A stretch of 64,000 nt of DNA from Ustulina deusta (taxonomy: Eukaryota > Ascomycota > Sordariomycetes > Xylariales > Xylariaceae), in contig JAJNNX010000027.1 of NCBI GenBank assembly GCA_023159155.1, positions 186,001 to 250,000 on the forward strand, given 5' to 3'. Below are positions 33,215-45,162 of the stretch, piece by piece; the first letter of the stretch is position 1; the number at the start of each line of letters is the position of its first letter. The notes beneath the pieces are model-generated. The model did no database searches. It saw only the letters and a list, made by a program, of their open reading frames with translations, and was not told where the DNA came from. A program made the translations under genes and the position numbers.

Positions 33215-34038
33215 TTTCTCTATTTGATACGATTGCGGCTCTGCTGAACTGAAATCCGACGTGATAGCTGTTTGCGCCACAAGTCCATCATTAACCCGGC
33301 CGGCAATATGGAGCGCCGCGTCGAACGGCAAGGGAGGTGTACTTTATATGAAGGACAGAATGTTAGCGAAAGTAATGGGGTTCTTGGCGGGCGGTCGATG
33401 TTTACCTCGTCGCACTGCGAGAGGCCCTTGTCGAGGGTCCTCAAGCAAGATATGGCAATTTTCTGAAATAGAAAAAAAGTCCCACCTAGCGCGACTGACG
33501 TATTTAGCGTGAGCGGGCGACGAATTGTGGCACGTGCGCCTATCGCTCATTACCTATCGCAATAGGTACTTAGGGTAGACTTGTTCTTGATAGGCGAAAC
33601 TACAATGGTTCAAAAAAAGGTCCCGGGCGTGTTTTCCCAACGCAAGATAACCCATTTTTGAACATAATATCTGTCTTTTGCCATTTATTTAGTTCTACAA
33701 CCTATGATATAAACACTTTCTATAGTCAAGGTATTGGAACATAAACAAGACACGGACGGAACCTTTTTCGAGTGACTGTAGTTAGGCCAGACGGGCGCGG
33801 TGTAAGTTTTTGAAAGATTGTGCGTGCCAACTTTATATCCAGGCACATGTAGGTAGCATGGATATATCTTCTTTACGTCCATATATAATCCCACATGTGA
33901 ATTAATCAGTGATAGAATACCCAGGTAGCTTCTAAGTTATGGCCCATGATTGCGCTGTTGATTTGGCCAAAGACAGCAAACGAGAGCGGGAAAAGATGCA
34001 CTACATTTACTGTGATTATAAAAACAAGAAGGATTGAT
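33215..34038. other. Intergenic between carrier gene and IMP2
   Basis: Promoter of the carrier and 3' flank of IMP2. Short frames are unsupported. Somewhat AT-rich from 33,650 to 34,030. Confidence 0.45.
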
Positions 34039-34667
34039 TTATGATTGACCCTGGGTCTTGTCCGCATACTCCCACCACCGAACACGGCCCGCCCTATGAA
34101 GCGGCCACAGCAGATGCGTGACTTTCCCAATGATCAACCCCGTCGCAATCGGTCCGTAGTGGTTGCTGTCCAGGCTCTTTCGCTCACCACCATCCCCTTC
34201 GACCCAGATATGTCCAGGCGGGATAACCACCGTCCGAACAGGATACGGACTACGGGCCTGGATAACGTCGCCCGGCAGCCCAATGATCCTTTTAACGGTC
34301 ATGGCTTCAGGCCTCAATGGGTTCCTATGCGTGCGCAGGAATTCACTATTAGCAAACCCGGTATCTATGCCGTCCCGAAAGAGTCCAAGCCCTACCAAAA
34401 CGTCACAATCATGCCGCGCCGCAAGGCATATTGCGCATTATACTTGACGTTGACCACAATGTCCTCCCGCGTAGTTTGGTCCTTTTCCGAGTTCAGGAAC
34501 GGGTACATGGACGAGCCGCGGATCCATGCCAGCTCTAGAACGAATGTGTTGAACGAGAGGACGACCGGGACAGAAGCCGCAAACATGAACATATAGTAGC
34601 CGAATCGGCCGAAACCAGCGCGCTGTTGTTTATATCTGGTCCATATCGACCAGAACGCCATGATCAT
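34039..34667 (-). CDS. IMP2: Mitochondrial inner membrane protease subunit 2
   Basis: S26-type signal peptidase of the inner membrane that removes sorting signals on the intermembrane side, working with Imp1. Two exons, 34,667-34,396 and 34,324-34,039, join in phase (TG|G) through an intron with branch TGCTAATA; 185 residues. An N-terminal membrane helix (YYMFMFAASVPVVLSF) precedes the catalytic Ser in RGSSMYPFLN. The catalytic Lys is in MTVKRIIGLPGD, and HIWVEGDG and the SLDSNHYGPI box follow, as in the family. The S(S)MYP box and box order fit Imp2 better than Imp1, though a search is needed to be certain. Two Met codons (residues 1 and 3) are both possible starts. Confidence 0.88.
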
Positions 34668-35299
34668 AGACGTGCCGCAGGTTTTGTGTCAAGAAAATGA
34701 GACAGCAGCGATGAGCATCGCATAGAAATGAAGAGGGCTCGAGACGGTGGCACTAAACTACATGTCGTCTGTACCTACATACTTAGTAGGTACGTATGTA
34801 GTAGATAGTCCTGGAGGGGTGGTACAATGCAGATAGGTAAGGTATGGAATGGACCCAGCTTAGCTTTAGCCCCCACAGCAAATTCGTTGGTACCATGACA
34901 GGCAATTTATTAAGTTGAAGCAAAATTTCATACCAAACCTATCTGCGTTCGCTATCTTTTCTAATCAAGGAGTCTGCTAAGGCGCTTCATATACGCCATA
35001 GTAGATAAAGATCAAATGACAGAATCGCGGAACGCGCTTCATTACTATCGAGAACGCAAAGCACCATTGGTGCAAGTGTCCCCGGAGAGCCGCTGAGCCG
35101 CTTGTACCTAATCGATGCGAGAACCAAACATGATTCAAATATCGTGGAATCAAACCCCTCCCATGCCCTGATGAATGCCGTTTGCATGCTATAAACTTTT
35201 TAACTTCCCGAATGATCAGCCCAAATGCGATGGCCAAGGTACGCCTTAGACCTCTATGTGCTGTACGAGGGAGATAGACCAGCCAGAACTTCATTTAGT
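34668..35299. other. Intergenic between IMP2 and eIF2-alpha genes
   Basis: Promoter of IMP2 and 3' flank of the eIF2-alpha gene (both minus). A small inverted pair ACCTACATACTTAGTAGGTACGTATGTAG lies near 34,772-34,800 (symmetry ACATACTTA...). No gene supported. Confidence 0.45.
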
Positions 35300-36388
35300 T
35301 TACACAGTCTCGGGGATGTTATCGTCGCTCTCGCTGATACTCTCATCTCCGCTAACCTCGGCGTTCTCGCGCTCACGCTTCTCCATGAGAGCCTGCAGCT
35401 CGGCATCGTCCGAGTCTGTGACAGCTTTGGGCTCCATCTTGACGACGAGCTGCCCTCCCGCACTCGTGATGCTGTTGCGGATCTCCACGATAGCCTCCTC
35501 CAGTCGGGCAATACCCACGGTCTTGTCAAGACACATGCTCGTCAAGACATATAGAGGCGGAGATACAAGCCTCACCTTCACCTGATTCTCGTCCGTATTG
35601 CGCGCCTCGGCTGTCCGCAGAGCGGTCTTAACGGCGTCAATCCCCTCATACTCGAAACAGGTGACCTCGATATCGGCTCGGACTTTTGTGGGCTGAGGAG
35701 TTAATCGCTTCCCGATGTACGATTTGAGCTCCTCTGCGACCGCGTCGCTAGGAAAGGTGATCTCGTTCCATACATCAGGATTTCTGTAGTAAAGGTCAGC
35801 AGGACAACCGGTGGGGTTTCCGTGGGTGGCACACTGACGTTATAGAGAACTTGAAGGCATCGATAGAGTGTCCGTACTTCTTCATTAAGGGCCACGCTAT
35901 GCTTTCATACAGAGTCTGGATGGGTGTCTGGGTTTTTTCGGCAACATGTCGCATGATAGAGTGCACCATTTTACTTTTATTGTACCGTTCCTCACACTTC
36001 ACGATATCCTCGGGGCCGACTCGGCGCTTCGAAAGGTCGATATATCCTAGCTGGAGTCAACGCCAATCAATGCTTGGACTAGTTCAGTGCGTCTACCTTT
36101 CTCCTTGTCAACTCTGAGTACCACGACAACCTCGTTGCGGCCGACACGGATCAGTTTTTGGATACTACGAATACGACGTCGCGAAAGTTCGGACAGTAGA
36201 ATCATGCCGTCGATGTTATCGTATTCGAGGAGCTTGACGTAGGCACCCATATCGGCGATCTAGGCCATGTCAGTCCAACTCTAGTCGACATTGCGCCGAG
36301 AGGCACCCACCTGCTTCACGTTGACCATAACGAAGCTATCGATCTCCGGATAGGGTTCCTCATAGAACCGGCAGTTTGTCAATGACAT
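35300..36388 (-). CDS. SUI2: Translation initiation factor eIF2 alpha subunit
   Basis: Subunit of the eIF2 complex that brings initiator tRNA to the ribosome. Four exons: 36,388-36,311, 36,259-36,097, 36,046-35,839 and 35,783-35,300, phases consistent, 310 residues (yeast 304). The S1 domain is complete ([40 protein letters not shown]). The stress-kinase site is intact as [12 protein letters not shown], with the serine at residue 52 counting Met (Ser51 by convention). The helical domain ([24 protein letters not shown]) and the alpha-beta domain ([14 protein letters not shown]) follow. The tail is acidic ([12 protein letters not shown]). It is divergent from NTE1 across about 750 bases. Confidence 0.95.
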
Positions 36389-37140
36389 GTTGGGCGAATT
36401 AGAGGGTGTGAGATGTGGGATAAGAATCGATGGTGGCCGATGGTGGCCGAAGTCGTTCAGTTCGTAAATGGATGCCGAAGATGGTCACGGTGCAATATAT
36501 CGCAGATTAGCCTTTTCTGGAAAGAGAATCAAGACCTCTTGGGTGGCGCGAAAGCTATGGTGCTCCGAGATTGCGATTGCGGGCTGTTGTTGTCCAAAGG
36601 TGGAGGAGTCGCACAGTTTTCGAAATCTTTACAGATGGCGGTACGTGGGGTGACACCCCGCCAAAAAATGATGGCCGTTTTGTGCAATTGGTGCAGGTAC
36701 CTAGGTACCTCTAGCTGAGCAGCAAACTGAGCAAGGCTGGTTGGTGTGTGGCTGGTGAGCACTGGGGCTGTGGCTCAAATCAAATCAATCGGGAAGAAAT
36801 TTCGGCCGAGCACTCCACTCGAGGTCACACGTCGTATTTTGAAAGCTGGCGTGGAAAGCACATGTCTCGGAACTTTCTCTCCCTCTTTGCCATCGAGCCT
36901 TATTGCTCTCCCTGCAGAGTTCACGTCCATCCGCCCCAGATGTTCTCCTCATTTCAGAGCTGCTGCGACGACAGCTCCGGGCTCATTCAGTTTGGACCGA
37001 GCCGCACCAGCACAACAAATCCTAGCCAGCTTTTTGGACCCCTCAAATTCGCGCCCTGGAACCATCCTGCAGGATGAGATGCACGACGTCTTCCTCGCCT
37101 GCATGATATCAAGTGGTTCTAATCTTTGCCACTAGACAAA
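36389..37140. promoter_or_regulatory. Divergent promoter region, eIF2-alpha / NTE1
   Basis: Separates two head-to-head genes. CGATGGTGGC is repeated near 36,429 and 36,437. Open frames across it (36,413-37,135) look like chance frames. No defined regulatory motif was found. Confidence 0.5.
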
Positions 37141-40100
37141 ATGGCTGCCTCTAATCTCGCCAGTGGCCATACAAACCTGGCAAATGCTGTTTCAAGCGTC
37201 GTGGCTAGCTCTACAACCACCGCTGCGGCTGTATTCGCTCGGACACAGCACGTCGCACAAACCGAGGGCACCTCTTCGTGGCTTGGTTTGATGGCGAGGC
37301 TCCTCCTATTCATACTCCACATCCTCTCGACGATTTTGTACTGGAGTTTGAAACTTACAACCATCTCTGTGCCGACATTGCTGTTCACGTTCTTCTCAAC
37401 AAGCTTAACGGTGACGATGAACGCCACCACCTTGTATTTGGCCTTCACATTCCCACTGACTTCCCAATTACTAATGCAAGTGTTAGGGCTTTGATACTGT
37501 TCCTCATGTTTTCTGGTGTCACATGGGTCGTGCGGTACCGATATTTGAACATGTATTCGCGTCTGCCCCCCGAACCGCAGCGCAAGGAGCCAGGGTTGGA
37601 TCCTTTCGCAGGTACTCATGAAGAAGGCGTGAAAGCCGGGCTGTCCAATTACGTGGATGAGTTCCTTGATGCCATCAAGATATTTGGTTACTTGGAACGC
37701 CCGGTATTTCATGAGTTAACTCGAAGTATGCAAACTCGAAAGCTCATCGCAGGCGAGACGCTGAACCTGGAAGATGAAAAGGGATTTTGCTTTGTTGTGG
37801 ATGGTCTGGTAGAGATCTTCGTGAAGTCGTTACAGCAGAGTCACATGACGACTTCAGCTATGGGTCTAGGCTCCTCATTAGAGTCATCGTTCAGCGAAGA
37901 CGAGGAGAGCCCACTTCCTGGTCAACAGCGTTATCAGCTTCTCACAGAGGTTCGAAATGGAAACCCGATGTCTTCTCTCTTCTCAATCATGTCACTATTC
38001 ACGGAAGATGTGCGCCTTGAGGTACCGTTGGAAGACTCATCAGAACCCATCTTGATGAATCGGGTCACTAGGCCTCGAATGCCGTCCGATACAAACGTTG
38101 TTCGTCATGATGCTGCCTCATTTTTGGACAAGCCGGGCGCTGCCTATGCACCAGTGAAACATATACCTGCCGCCAGTGAAACAGACACTATTAGGCCAAT
38201 TTCACAGGAAGAAACACCCCTCCCTCGAATCCCTCCTATTTCATTGGATGACTCGCCTATACAACCACACCACAAGCGACCTTCAGTCAAGAGAATGCCC
38301 ACTTCTGTTCATCCAGATATAATTGCGAGAGCCACAACTGACACCACTATTGCAATCATCCCCGCCAGCGCTTTCCGACGCTTGATCAAGGTATATCCTA
38401 AAGCAACGGCACATATTGTGCATGTTATCTTGTCTAGATTTCAACGTGTTACTCTCGCCACAGCCTACCATTATCTAGGGTTGACCAACGAAGTACTCCA
38501 TACAGAAAAGAGCATGATGAAATTTACGACTTGGCAGCTGCCCAATATTCTTCGGGGCGATGCCCTAGAACGATTGAAAGAAAAGTTCCGTCAAGAGCGA
38601 GAAAGAGCGCGGGAGGAGGAAGCTGGCAAAGGAATTGCCTTGCATAATGCCTCTGCTACTAGCCGTCGCCGTAGATCGTCTACAAGTCTGCGGAAAGAGG
38701 CTGCATTACAAGCCATGTCTCGAGCTCGCCCACAAACTGTTGTTGCGTCTACCATCGTACCTCCGCAGGAAAGACGCTCGATCCATACACCAAGTCCCGG
38801 GGATCTTCTAGCTAATGTCCAGATGACTCGGAGCGGTAGCCCTTATTCTTCTGGCTTGCTTGAGATCCCGCTGACACATACCTGGCAATCGCCCGACGTT
38901 CTGGGAAAAGATGATATCAGCCCTTTGGCCCAAAGAGCTTTAAATCCCTTTGCGACCCAGAAGCGGGCTCGATTATCAATTGATCCCCGAGAATCTGTTG
39001 ACGAGGATAACCTATTCCGTGCTTCTATTCTAGAGTGCGTCTTCAAAACTCTAGGTATGGAAGCTAGTGGCACATCATCAAGAGGCCAGGATTCCGTTGA
39101 AGGCTCTCCCCGGTTTGTCACATACGATGGAAGAAGGCAAAAGACCGTGTTCAGTAATAATGCTTTTGGGTTCATGTCCTCTTTAGACAGTTCCGCGGAC
39201 TGGGATTCCGAGTCGATGACATCTGGTGGAATCTCGACGAGTGCAACTCCCAGCGTGCAAGTTCTGGCTTCCGAAATGAAACAAGAGGTCGAGATAGTCT
39301 TCTTCAATCAAGGCTCTGTCCTTGTCGAGCAGGGAGAAAGAAGTCCGGGGTTATACTACGTGATAGACGGATTTCTTGATATATGCGTCCCTTCCGATGA
39401 CCCTGGTAGCGAAATCCTGAGTTCATCAAGTAGGACTTCTTTTAATGCGATGCATCAGGCAGATTCACCTAACGCAGCTCCCCGAGCACCATCCAGCTTT
39501 GGCTTGTCGAATGACTTGAATAGTTCTCGGAATATGCCGGACAGTAAACGAGCGGCACAGGCGAGACGTCGTCGCGTCGGCTTGGTTAAACCAGGCGGAA
39601 TCGCCGGCTATATCAGCACAGTGTCCTCATATCGATCATTTATTGACGTCGTGGCCAAAACCGATGTGTATGTTGGTTTCATTCCTCGAACGACCCTTGA
39701 GAAAATAGTCGAGAAATACCCAATAGTCCTTTTGACAATGGCCAAGAGGTTGACCAGCTTACTCCCACGTTTATTGCTCCATATTGATTTTGCTCTTGAG
39801 TGGGTCCAAGTTGATGCTGGTCAAGTCATCTTTAACAAGGAAGAAGAAAGTGAAGCTATATATCTGGTTCTTAATGGACGCCTACGCTTGGTAGAGGATA
39901 GACGGGATGGTGGGATGAATGTCCGGGCAGAGTTTGGACAAGGTGATAGCGTTGGCGAGTTGGAAGTCATGACCGAGTCCACCCGCACTGGAACGTTACA
40001 TGCCATCCGTGATACGGAGCTGGTCAAATTCCCTCGTACTCTCTTCAACAGCCTTGCCCAAGAGCATCCCAACATAACTATCAAGATATCAAAGATTATC

Positions 40101-41981
40101 GCCTCGAGAATGCGACGCATAGTCGATAATCCCAGCACTCATGCGATGACGGATGCTGGAATGGGTACTTCAATCAACAAGAGTTCATCGACTCTGAACA
40201 TACGAACAGTGGCGATACTCCCAATCAGGTCTGGAGTCCCTGTCGTCGAGTTTGGAAATCGCCTCATGAATGCCCTCTCGCAGGTTGGAACTTTGAATGG
40301 TGCCACGTGCCTAAACCAGTCTGCAATCCTCAGCCATCTCGGAAAACACGCTTTTAACAAGATGGGGAAGTTAAAGTTATCACAGTACCTGGCCGATTTG
40401 GAAGAGAAATATGGACTAGTGGTTTACGTGGCTGGTAAGTACTTTGTCTCACCGCACTATCATTTCCTTCCTCTCTTATCATGATGAGCAATTTTTCCAG
40501 AGCGCTGTCAGTGAAGGCACAATAATACTCTAATTTTTTCCTGATACAATATTCTTGTTACTAGCATTGTAGCCCCCAATCTGAGGCGTCAGGCTAATAT
40601 AACTTGGACAGATACGAGTGTCGCCGCTCCTTGGACACAAACCTGCATTACGCAGGCAGATTGTATCCTGCTCTTAGGCTTAGCAGAGAGCTCGCCTGAA
40701 ATCGGCGAATATGAAAGATTTATGCTTGGCACCAAGTCAACTGCACGGAAAACTCTTGTTCTTCTGCACGCCGAGCGTGACTCCAAACCAGGTTTAACTA
40801 GATCTTGGTTGAAAACTCGTGTTTGGATCAATGGTGGCCATTATCATATGCAGATGTCTTTTGGCGCAACTGCCGTTCCGGGACATCCTCCAGGCCCAGC
40901 TAAAAAGGGTGGCCCAACATTAAAAGAACGCGTCCAGATCTTTCAAGCTGAGATCCAAAGGTACACTACAAGGAAGATTCGTCAACGACCATATTATTCT
41001 CCTGACACACCTTTCAAAGGTGATTTTCAGAGGCTGGCCAGAAGACTCTGCGGCAAGTCCATCGGTCTCGTCCTCGGGGGAGGTGGTGCACGAGGCATTG
41101 CCCACATTGGAGTAATCAAAGCCATCGAAGAAGCGGGAATACCTATCGATATTATTGGCGGCACATCCATAGGCGCTTTCATGGGCGGGCTTTATGCTCG
41201 CCACACTGATATCGTGCCCATGTACGGCCTAGCCAAGAAGTTTGCCGGGAGGATGTCAAGCATGTGGCGATTCGCCCTGGATTTGACTTACCCCTCCGCT
41301 TCTTACACCACAGGTCACGAATTCAACCGAGGAATCTTCAAGACCTTTGGTAAGCATCAAATCGAAGACTTCTGGCTGGAGTTCTATTGCAATACCACCA
41401 ACATTAGCAAGAGTCGGGCTGAAATACATACAAGTGGTTACGCTTGGCGATATGTTCGTGCGTCCATGTCCTTAGCCGGATTATTACCCCCGCTTTGCGA
41501 TGAGGGCAGCATGCTACTAGACGGGGGTTATATCGATAACCTAACTGTGTCGCACATGAAATCACTCGGCGTCGACGTTATTTTCGCTATCGACGTCGGT
41601 TCTCTCGATGATGACACGCCTCAAAGCTATGGAGATACGCTCTCGGGCATGTGGGCATTCTTCAACAGGTGGAACCCCTTATCATCAACGCCAAATCCTC
41701 CGACTTTGGCTGAGATACAGGGTCGACTAGCATATGTCTCTAGTGTTGATGCACTTGAGAGAGCCAAGACAATGCCAGGATGCATTTACATGCGTCCCCC
41801 CGTTGATGATTATGGGACACTGGACTTTGGAAAATTCGATGAGATTTACGAGAGAAGCGTCAAGTATGGACAAGATTTCCTCGCCCGTCTGAAGGAGCAA
41901 GGTGTATTACCTCTCGTAGAGGAAATAGAGGCTAAGAAAGCACTCCGCCGGACAATGGCACCTCGCCGCGCCAGTATCTAA
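37141..41981 (+). CDS. NTE1: Lysophospholipase NTE1 (neuropathy target esterase family)
   Basis: ER membrane phospholipase B that deacylates phosphatidylcholine. Exons 37,141-37,433, 37,487-40,434 and 40,612-41,981 join in phase; both introns have CTAAT branch sites. Length is 1,536 residues, usual for fungal Nte1. N-terminal hydrophobic segments ([19 protein letters not shown] and the [13 protein letters not shown] region) anchor it. Cyclic-nucleotide-binding-like domains follow: [22 protein letters not shown] is split over about residues 200-222, a second near [22 protein letters not shown], and a third near [22 protein letters not shown]. The patatin domain has the oxyanion box [12 protein letters not shown], nucleophile GTSIG and dyad Asp in LDGGYIDN. 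The region between the first and second cNMP domains is Ser/Pro/Arg-rich and probably disordered. Confidence 0.95.
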
Positions 41982-43057
41982 GCTTCCTACCTAATTCGCT
42001 AACAAAAATGGATGTTTCCTCACCGCCTAAAGCATTAGTGCAACTATCTAATACAGAAATCATCTAGACTCCTTAAGTACAACCTACTATGTTTTGCAAA
42101 TCTATGTAGATGTACACACATAAAAAAAACATGTTAAATACCGAGGGAAACACCCCTCGATTGGTGGAGCTGGTTTTTTTTTTTTTTCTTATCACTAACG
42201 ATGCGGAGTAAGACTATTAGGGACAGTAAGTGATGATATGAGATAGAACATGCTTCGCCAGACGGACGGGCCTAGCCTTTATAAGGCGCGGAGATTTATT
42301 TTTAGATGTATTCCATCTTTTAGAGGCCACGGAATGTGTATTGTCGTTCGCTTAAGCCTTGTTCTACAAGGTAAGCTGGTAGGTAGTCGGATTGCCTTAA
42401 TATTCTTTGGGTGCATGTGACACAGTCAACTAGAAGTATATACATAAATAAGTCAACGCAACACGGAAAGAGCTAGCTATATGGTTTAGATAACTTGTCT
42501 GTGATGTTCGCAACTCGCTTAGAATTCGATCGGGTATGTTGCCCGCCTTTCATTACTGTCCTATCTACTGCGTAAGTCCGCTAGAAGAGTATTATCTAAA
42601 CATGACGCACAGTGATACACCGGCGCCTAGAGGAAGTATCCCTTTCTCAACGAGCAGATATGGGCGGAGGTTTGTCTTATAACTTTATTCATACAGTTTC
42701 ATGGGACTAAGAACCTACAGATTCGCATTCCTGATAGGAGATGTCCGGTGTATTTAGGCACTAATGGCTGATAATACACTCTGGCTTTCCTATCATTGTA
42801 ACATTCCAGTCAAAAAGAGGCGGCTGCAAGCCATAGGGTATCACGTGGATAATGGTGAAATATTTATGACATCATAGGAATCCCCTTAAGTCCAGAGGGA
42901 AACTCTTGCTGCCTTGCTAAGGCGGATTTAAAAATGAATGTTGAAGTCGAATCGAATGCCTTGGCAGTTATAAATCCCGTTGCGCCTACGTATCTGCTGG
43001 TAAAAGTGGTGGAGTTTCCACATGGAGTTTATTACTGTAAAAAGTGAGTAAAAATAG
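41982..43057. other. Intergenic, 3' of NTE1
   Basis: No gene supported. A T-run at 42,175-42,187 and scattered short repeats only. Confidence 0.5.
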
Positions 43058-43223
43058 CACCTCAGCCAGGACTCGAACTGCCAACCTCAAAAGAGCAAAA
43101 AGAATCACAGGGCTTAAGATATACTCAACATCCCTGGACCGGAAAGCCCCTGAATGCCTATGGCCCTGCCTCTGACACAAGGGTTTATCCTGCCGACTAC
43201 TTTACCACGAAGCCACTGAGGTG
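43058..43223 (-). ncRNA. tRNA-like sequence with long insert (minus strand)
   Basis: Read on the minus strand, CACCTCA (from 43,223) and TGAGGTG (ending 43,058) form a perfect 7-bp acceptor-like stem. TGGCTTCGTGG near 43,216 resembles an A box with one mismatch, and GGCAGTTCGAGTCC is a B box. A TTTTT run follows the 3' end (43,055-43,051). About 90 extra bases, with an internal T5 run, sit between, so a functional tRNA is doubtful; a tRNA pseudogene or tRNA-derived short element is more likely. Its B-box segment is nearly the same as in the element at 55,088-55,290. Confidence 0.45.
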
Positions 43224-44105
43224 GTATGTGGGAACGTCTGTTGAAGATCTGCACTCTTTTTTGAATTTATAACCTTCTAGCAATATCCGTATTCCTATTG
43301 AGTAGAATTTCATGTCCTCCATGGTCACGTGCTACATATGTCTACCGGATGCTCAAACTCTCTTCTTTTGATAATACAACAAAATTGTATATAACTGTGA
43401 GTCTGCAACTCTTTGATTCCTAGACCCCGAAATATATAGCATTCAGCTCATTAGCTTTCGCTCTCTCACAAATAGTGTCAAGGCAGACCCTGTAGTTATA
43501 AAGACTCGCAAGACCATATGTGTGTGACAGCCCGTCAATATATGACGACACGACGGCTTTGCCGATCTCTCTTTTAGCTTTATACGTGAATTCGATTGGG
43601 CATTGAAACACGAAAATGTGGTCGTAGGTTCTGATTAGGTTAATTCCCTAGCCTAATTCGGAGGCTACTAGAATACTGGGCTAGTTCAAGAAAATACCAC
43701 ACTTTCGAGTTCGGGCTTATTGAGAGCCAGACAGAATCACCTGTGCTACCAAGCTTCAACAGGAGGATCTGCACAGCTGCACAGTTCAGAGTCAAAATTT
43801 GGTCTAAGATACATTCTAGGACAATCACTAGCCGAGGCGCATCCCGGCGTGCTTCCGACTCCGATATCAGTGGTTAGGCGCACATGGCTGCAAAATATGG
43901 GTGTGTAGAGCAGCTAGTCACTTCAACATCTGTTGCAGGGTGGCTCAAAGCACGCAGCCAGGTTACAATGATAGTAAGGGCATCTAAATGATCATACTGT
44001 CCTGGCTCGTATCTAGGACACAGGGTTCCGTGTTGCCAGATTACGCCGGCGTCCTGATTTCCTAATAGGGTGATTCTAGCCGAACTCTCTAGGGACGACT
44101 AGTAA
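43224..44105. other. Degenerate region upstream of the oxidoreductase remnant
   Basis: No intact frame. Parts from about 43,930 may belong to the decayed N-terminal FAD-binding half of the pseudogene (stops in all frames), but residue similarity is too weak to claim. Confidence 0.4.
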
Positions 44106-45162
44106 GTGACACATGACGCAACGGATGCTACACCGGATTATGCTGACTTGTATTAGGCTCTTGCCGGTAGAGGACCTGGCACATTCGGTATAGTGCTGGG
44201 AATCACTGTTAAAATTTATCTAGAAGGCCCGGTTGGAAATGCGAACCTCTCTTTTAACAGGACGGACAAGTCAAAGTTCTCCGCCGCAATGGAAGCTTTC
44301 TTCAAAGCGGTGACGCTAGGGTGACAATATTCTAGAGTCTTAACAGCGATACATTCCAGTTCGACGGATTCGTCGGATTGAACAAGACCGAAGCCCAACT
44401 TAAGGAGATGCTGACCCCTTTCCGAGCTGGTCTGGATAAGATCGGAACCACATATAATTTCTCAACTGATCACTGTGATACGCATTACGATTTCTTCAAA
44501 GCGTACAATGGTCCATTGCCGTACGGCAAATTCCCCTTAATAGTGCGTTTTAACAGTAGGATTATTGGTCGCGACATTGTTTCTACGTCAGACGGAATTT
44601 CGAAATTGACAGATGCATTGCAGTTTGTCGTCGAAGACACAGCGTATGGGGCTGCCTGGAATTTTGTCTGCCAGGTGAGGCCTTTCGATTCTTATTTATT
44701 TCTATCCTCAACGGGTTCGAACCCCCCCCCCCCCAGAAATTCGCCGTGACTAACGAGCATCGACTTCTACATAGGCTATGAATGTCAAAAAGGTGCAGCA
44801 CGCGGATAACGCTGTTGGACCACACTGGCGTAATTCCATCGGCTTATGCACCCTAACCTCAAGACTGGGATTGGGAGCTCCCAAGATCTCAGATGCTGGC
44901 CCGCAAGGCTCACCTGGCAAACACACTGGCTCCCGCCATGATTGCGGCAACTCCTGGATCGGGCGCATATCTGAATGAAGCAGATCCACTTCTATACCCC
45001 CTCGGATCGACGGAGTGGAAGGGCGCTTTCTACGGCTCCAACTATGACCGCCTCCTCAAAATCAAGAAGCAGGTGGATCCTCACTCGATTTTCTACGCCC
45101 GAACGGCTGTAGGGAGTGAAGGGTGGGTGGAATATGATGATGGCAGATTCTGTCGGGCGTAA
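44106..45162 (+). pseudogene. Berberine-bridge-type FAD-linked oxidoreductase, decayed
   Basis: Pieces of one family follow in order: TDATPDYADLY, a TAG stop (44,154-44,156), ALAGRGPGTFGIVLG (normally W-ALRGGGPGTFG), a TGA stop at 44,322 with loss of sequence, then a shifted frame with SDTFQFDGFVGLNKTEAQ. A plausible intron follows at 44,675-44,774, then NAVGPHWRNSIG. Another frameshift near 44,855 leads to QDWDWELPRSQMLARK. The C-terminal BBE domain (SGAYLNEADP, FYGSNYDRLLKIKKQVDP, GRFCRA) is intact to TAA at 45,160-45,162. The first stop replaces a conserved Trp, and a conserved Gly has become Arg; both fit G-to-A changes of RIP type. It lies at the edge of the AT-rich block. Functional relatives oxidise carbohydrates or secondary metabolites. 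Confidence 0.8.

Noticed and set aside
35521..35590. Possible intron GTGAGG...AAG in the last eIF2-alpha exon
   Set aside because: Removing it would delete the conserved [14 protein letters not shown] strand of the alpha-beta domain, so it is coding.
36413..37135. Frames across the eIF2-alpha/NTE1 promoter
   Set aside because: Overlapping frames on both strands, no domain, and position fits a divergent promoter.
43420..43611. 63-codon minus-strand frame
   Set aside because: No family match recognised and region is degenerate; not enough to call a gene.
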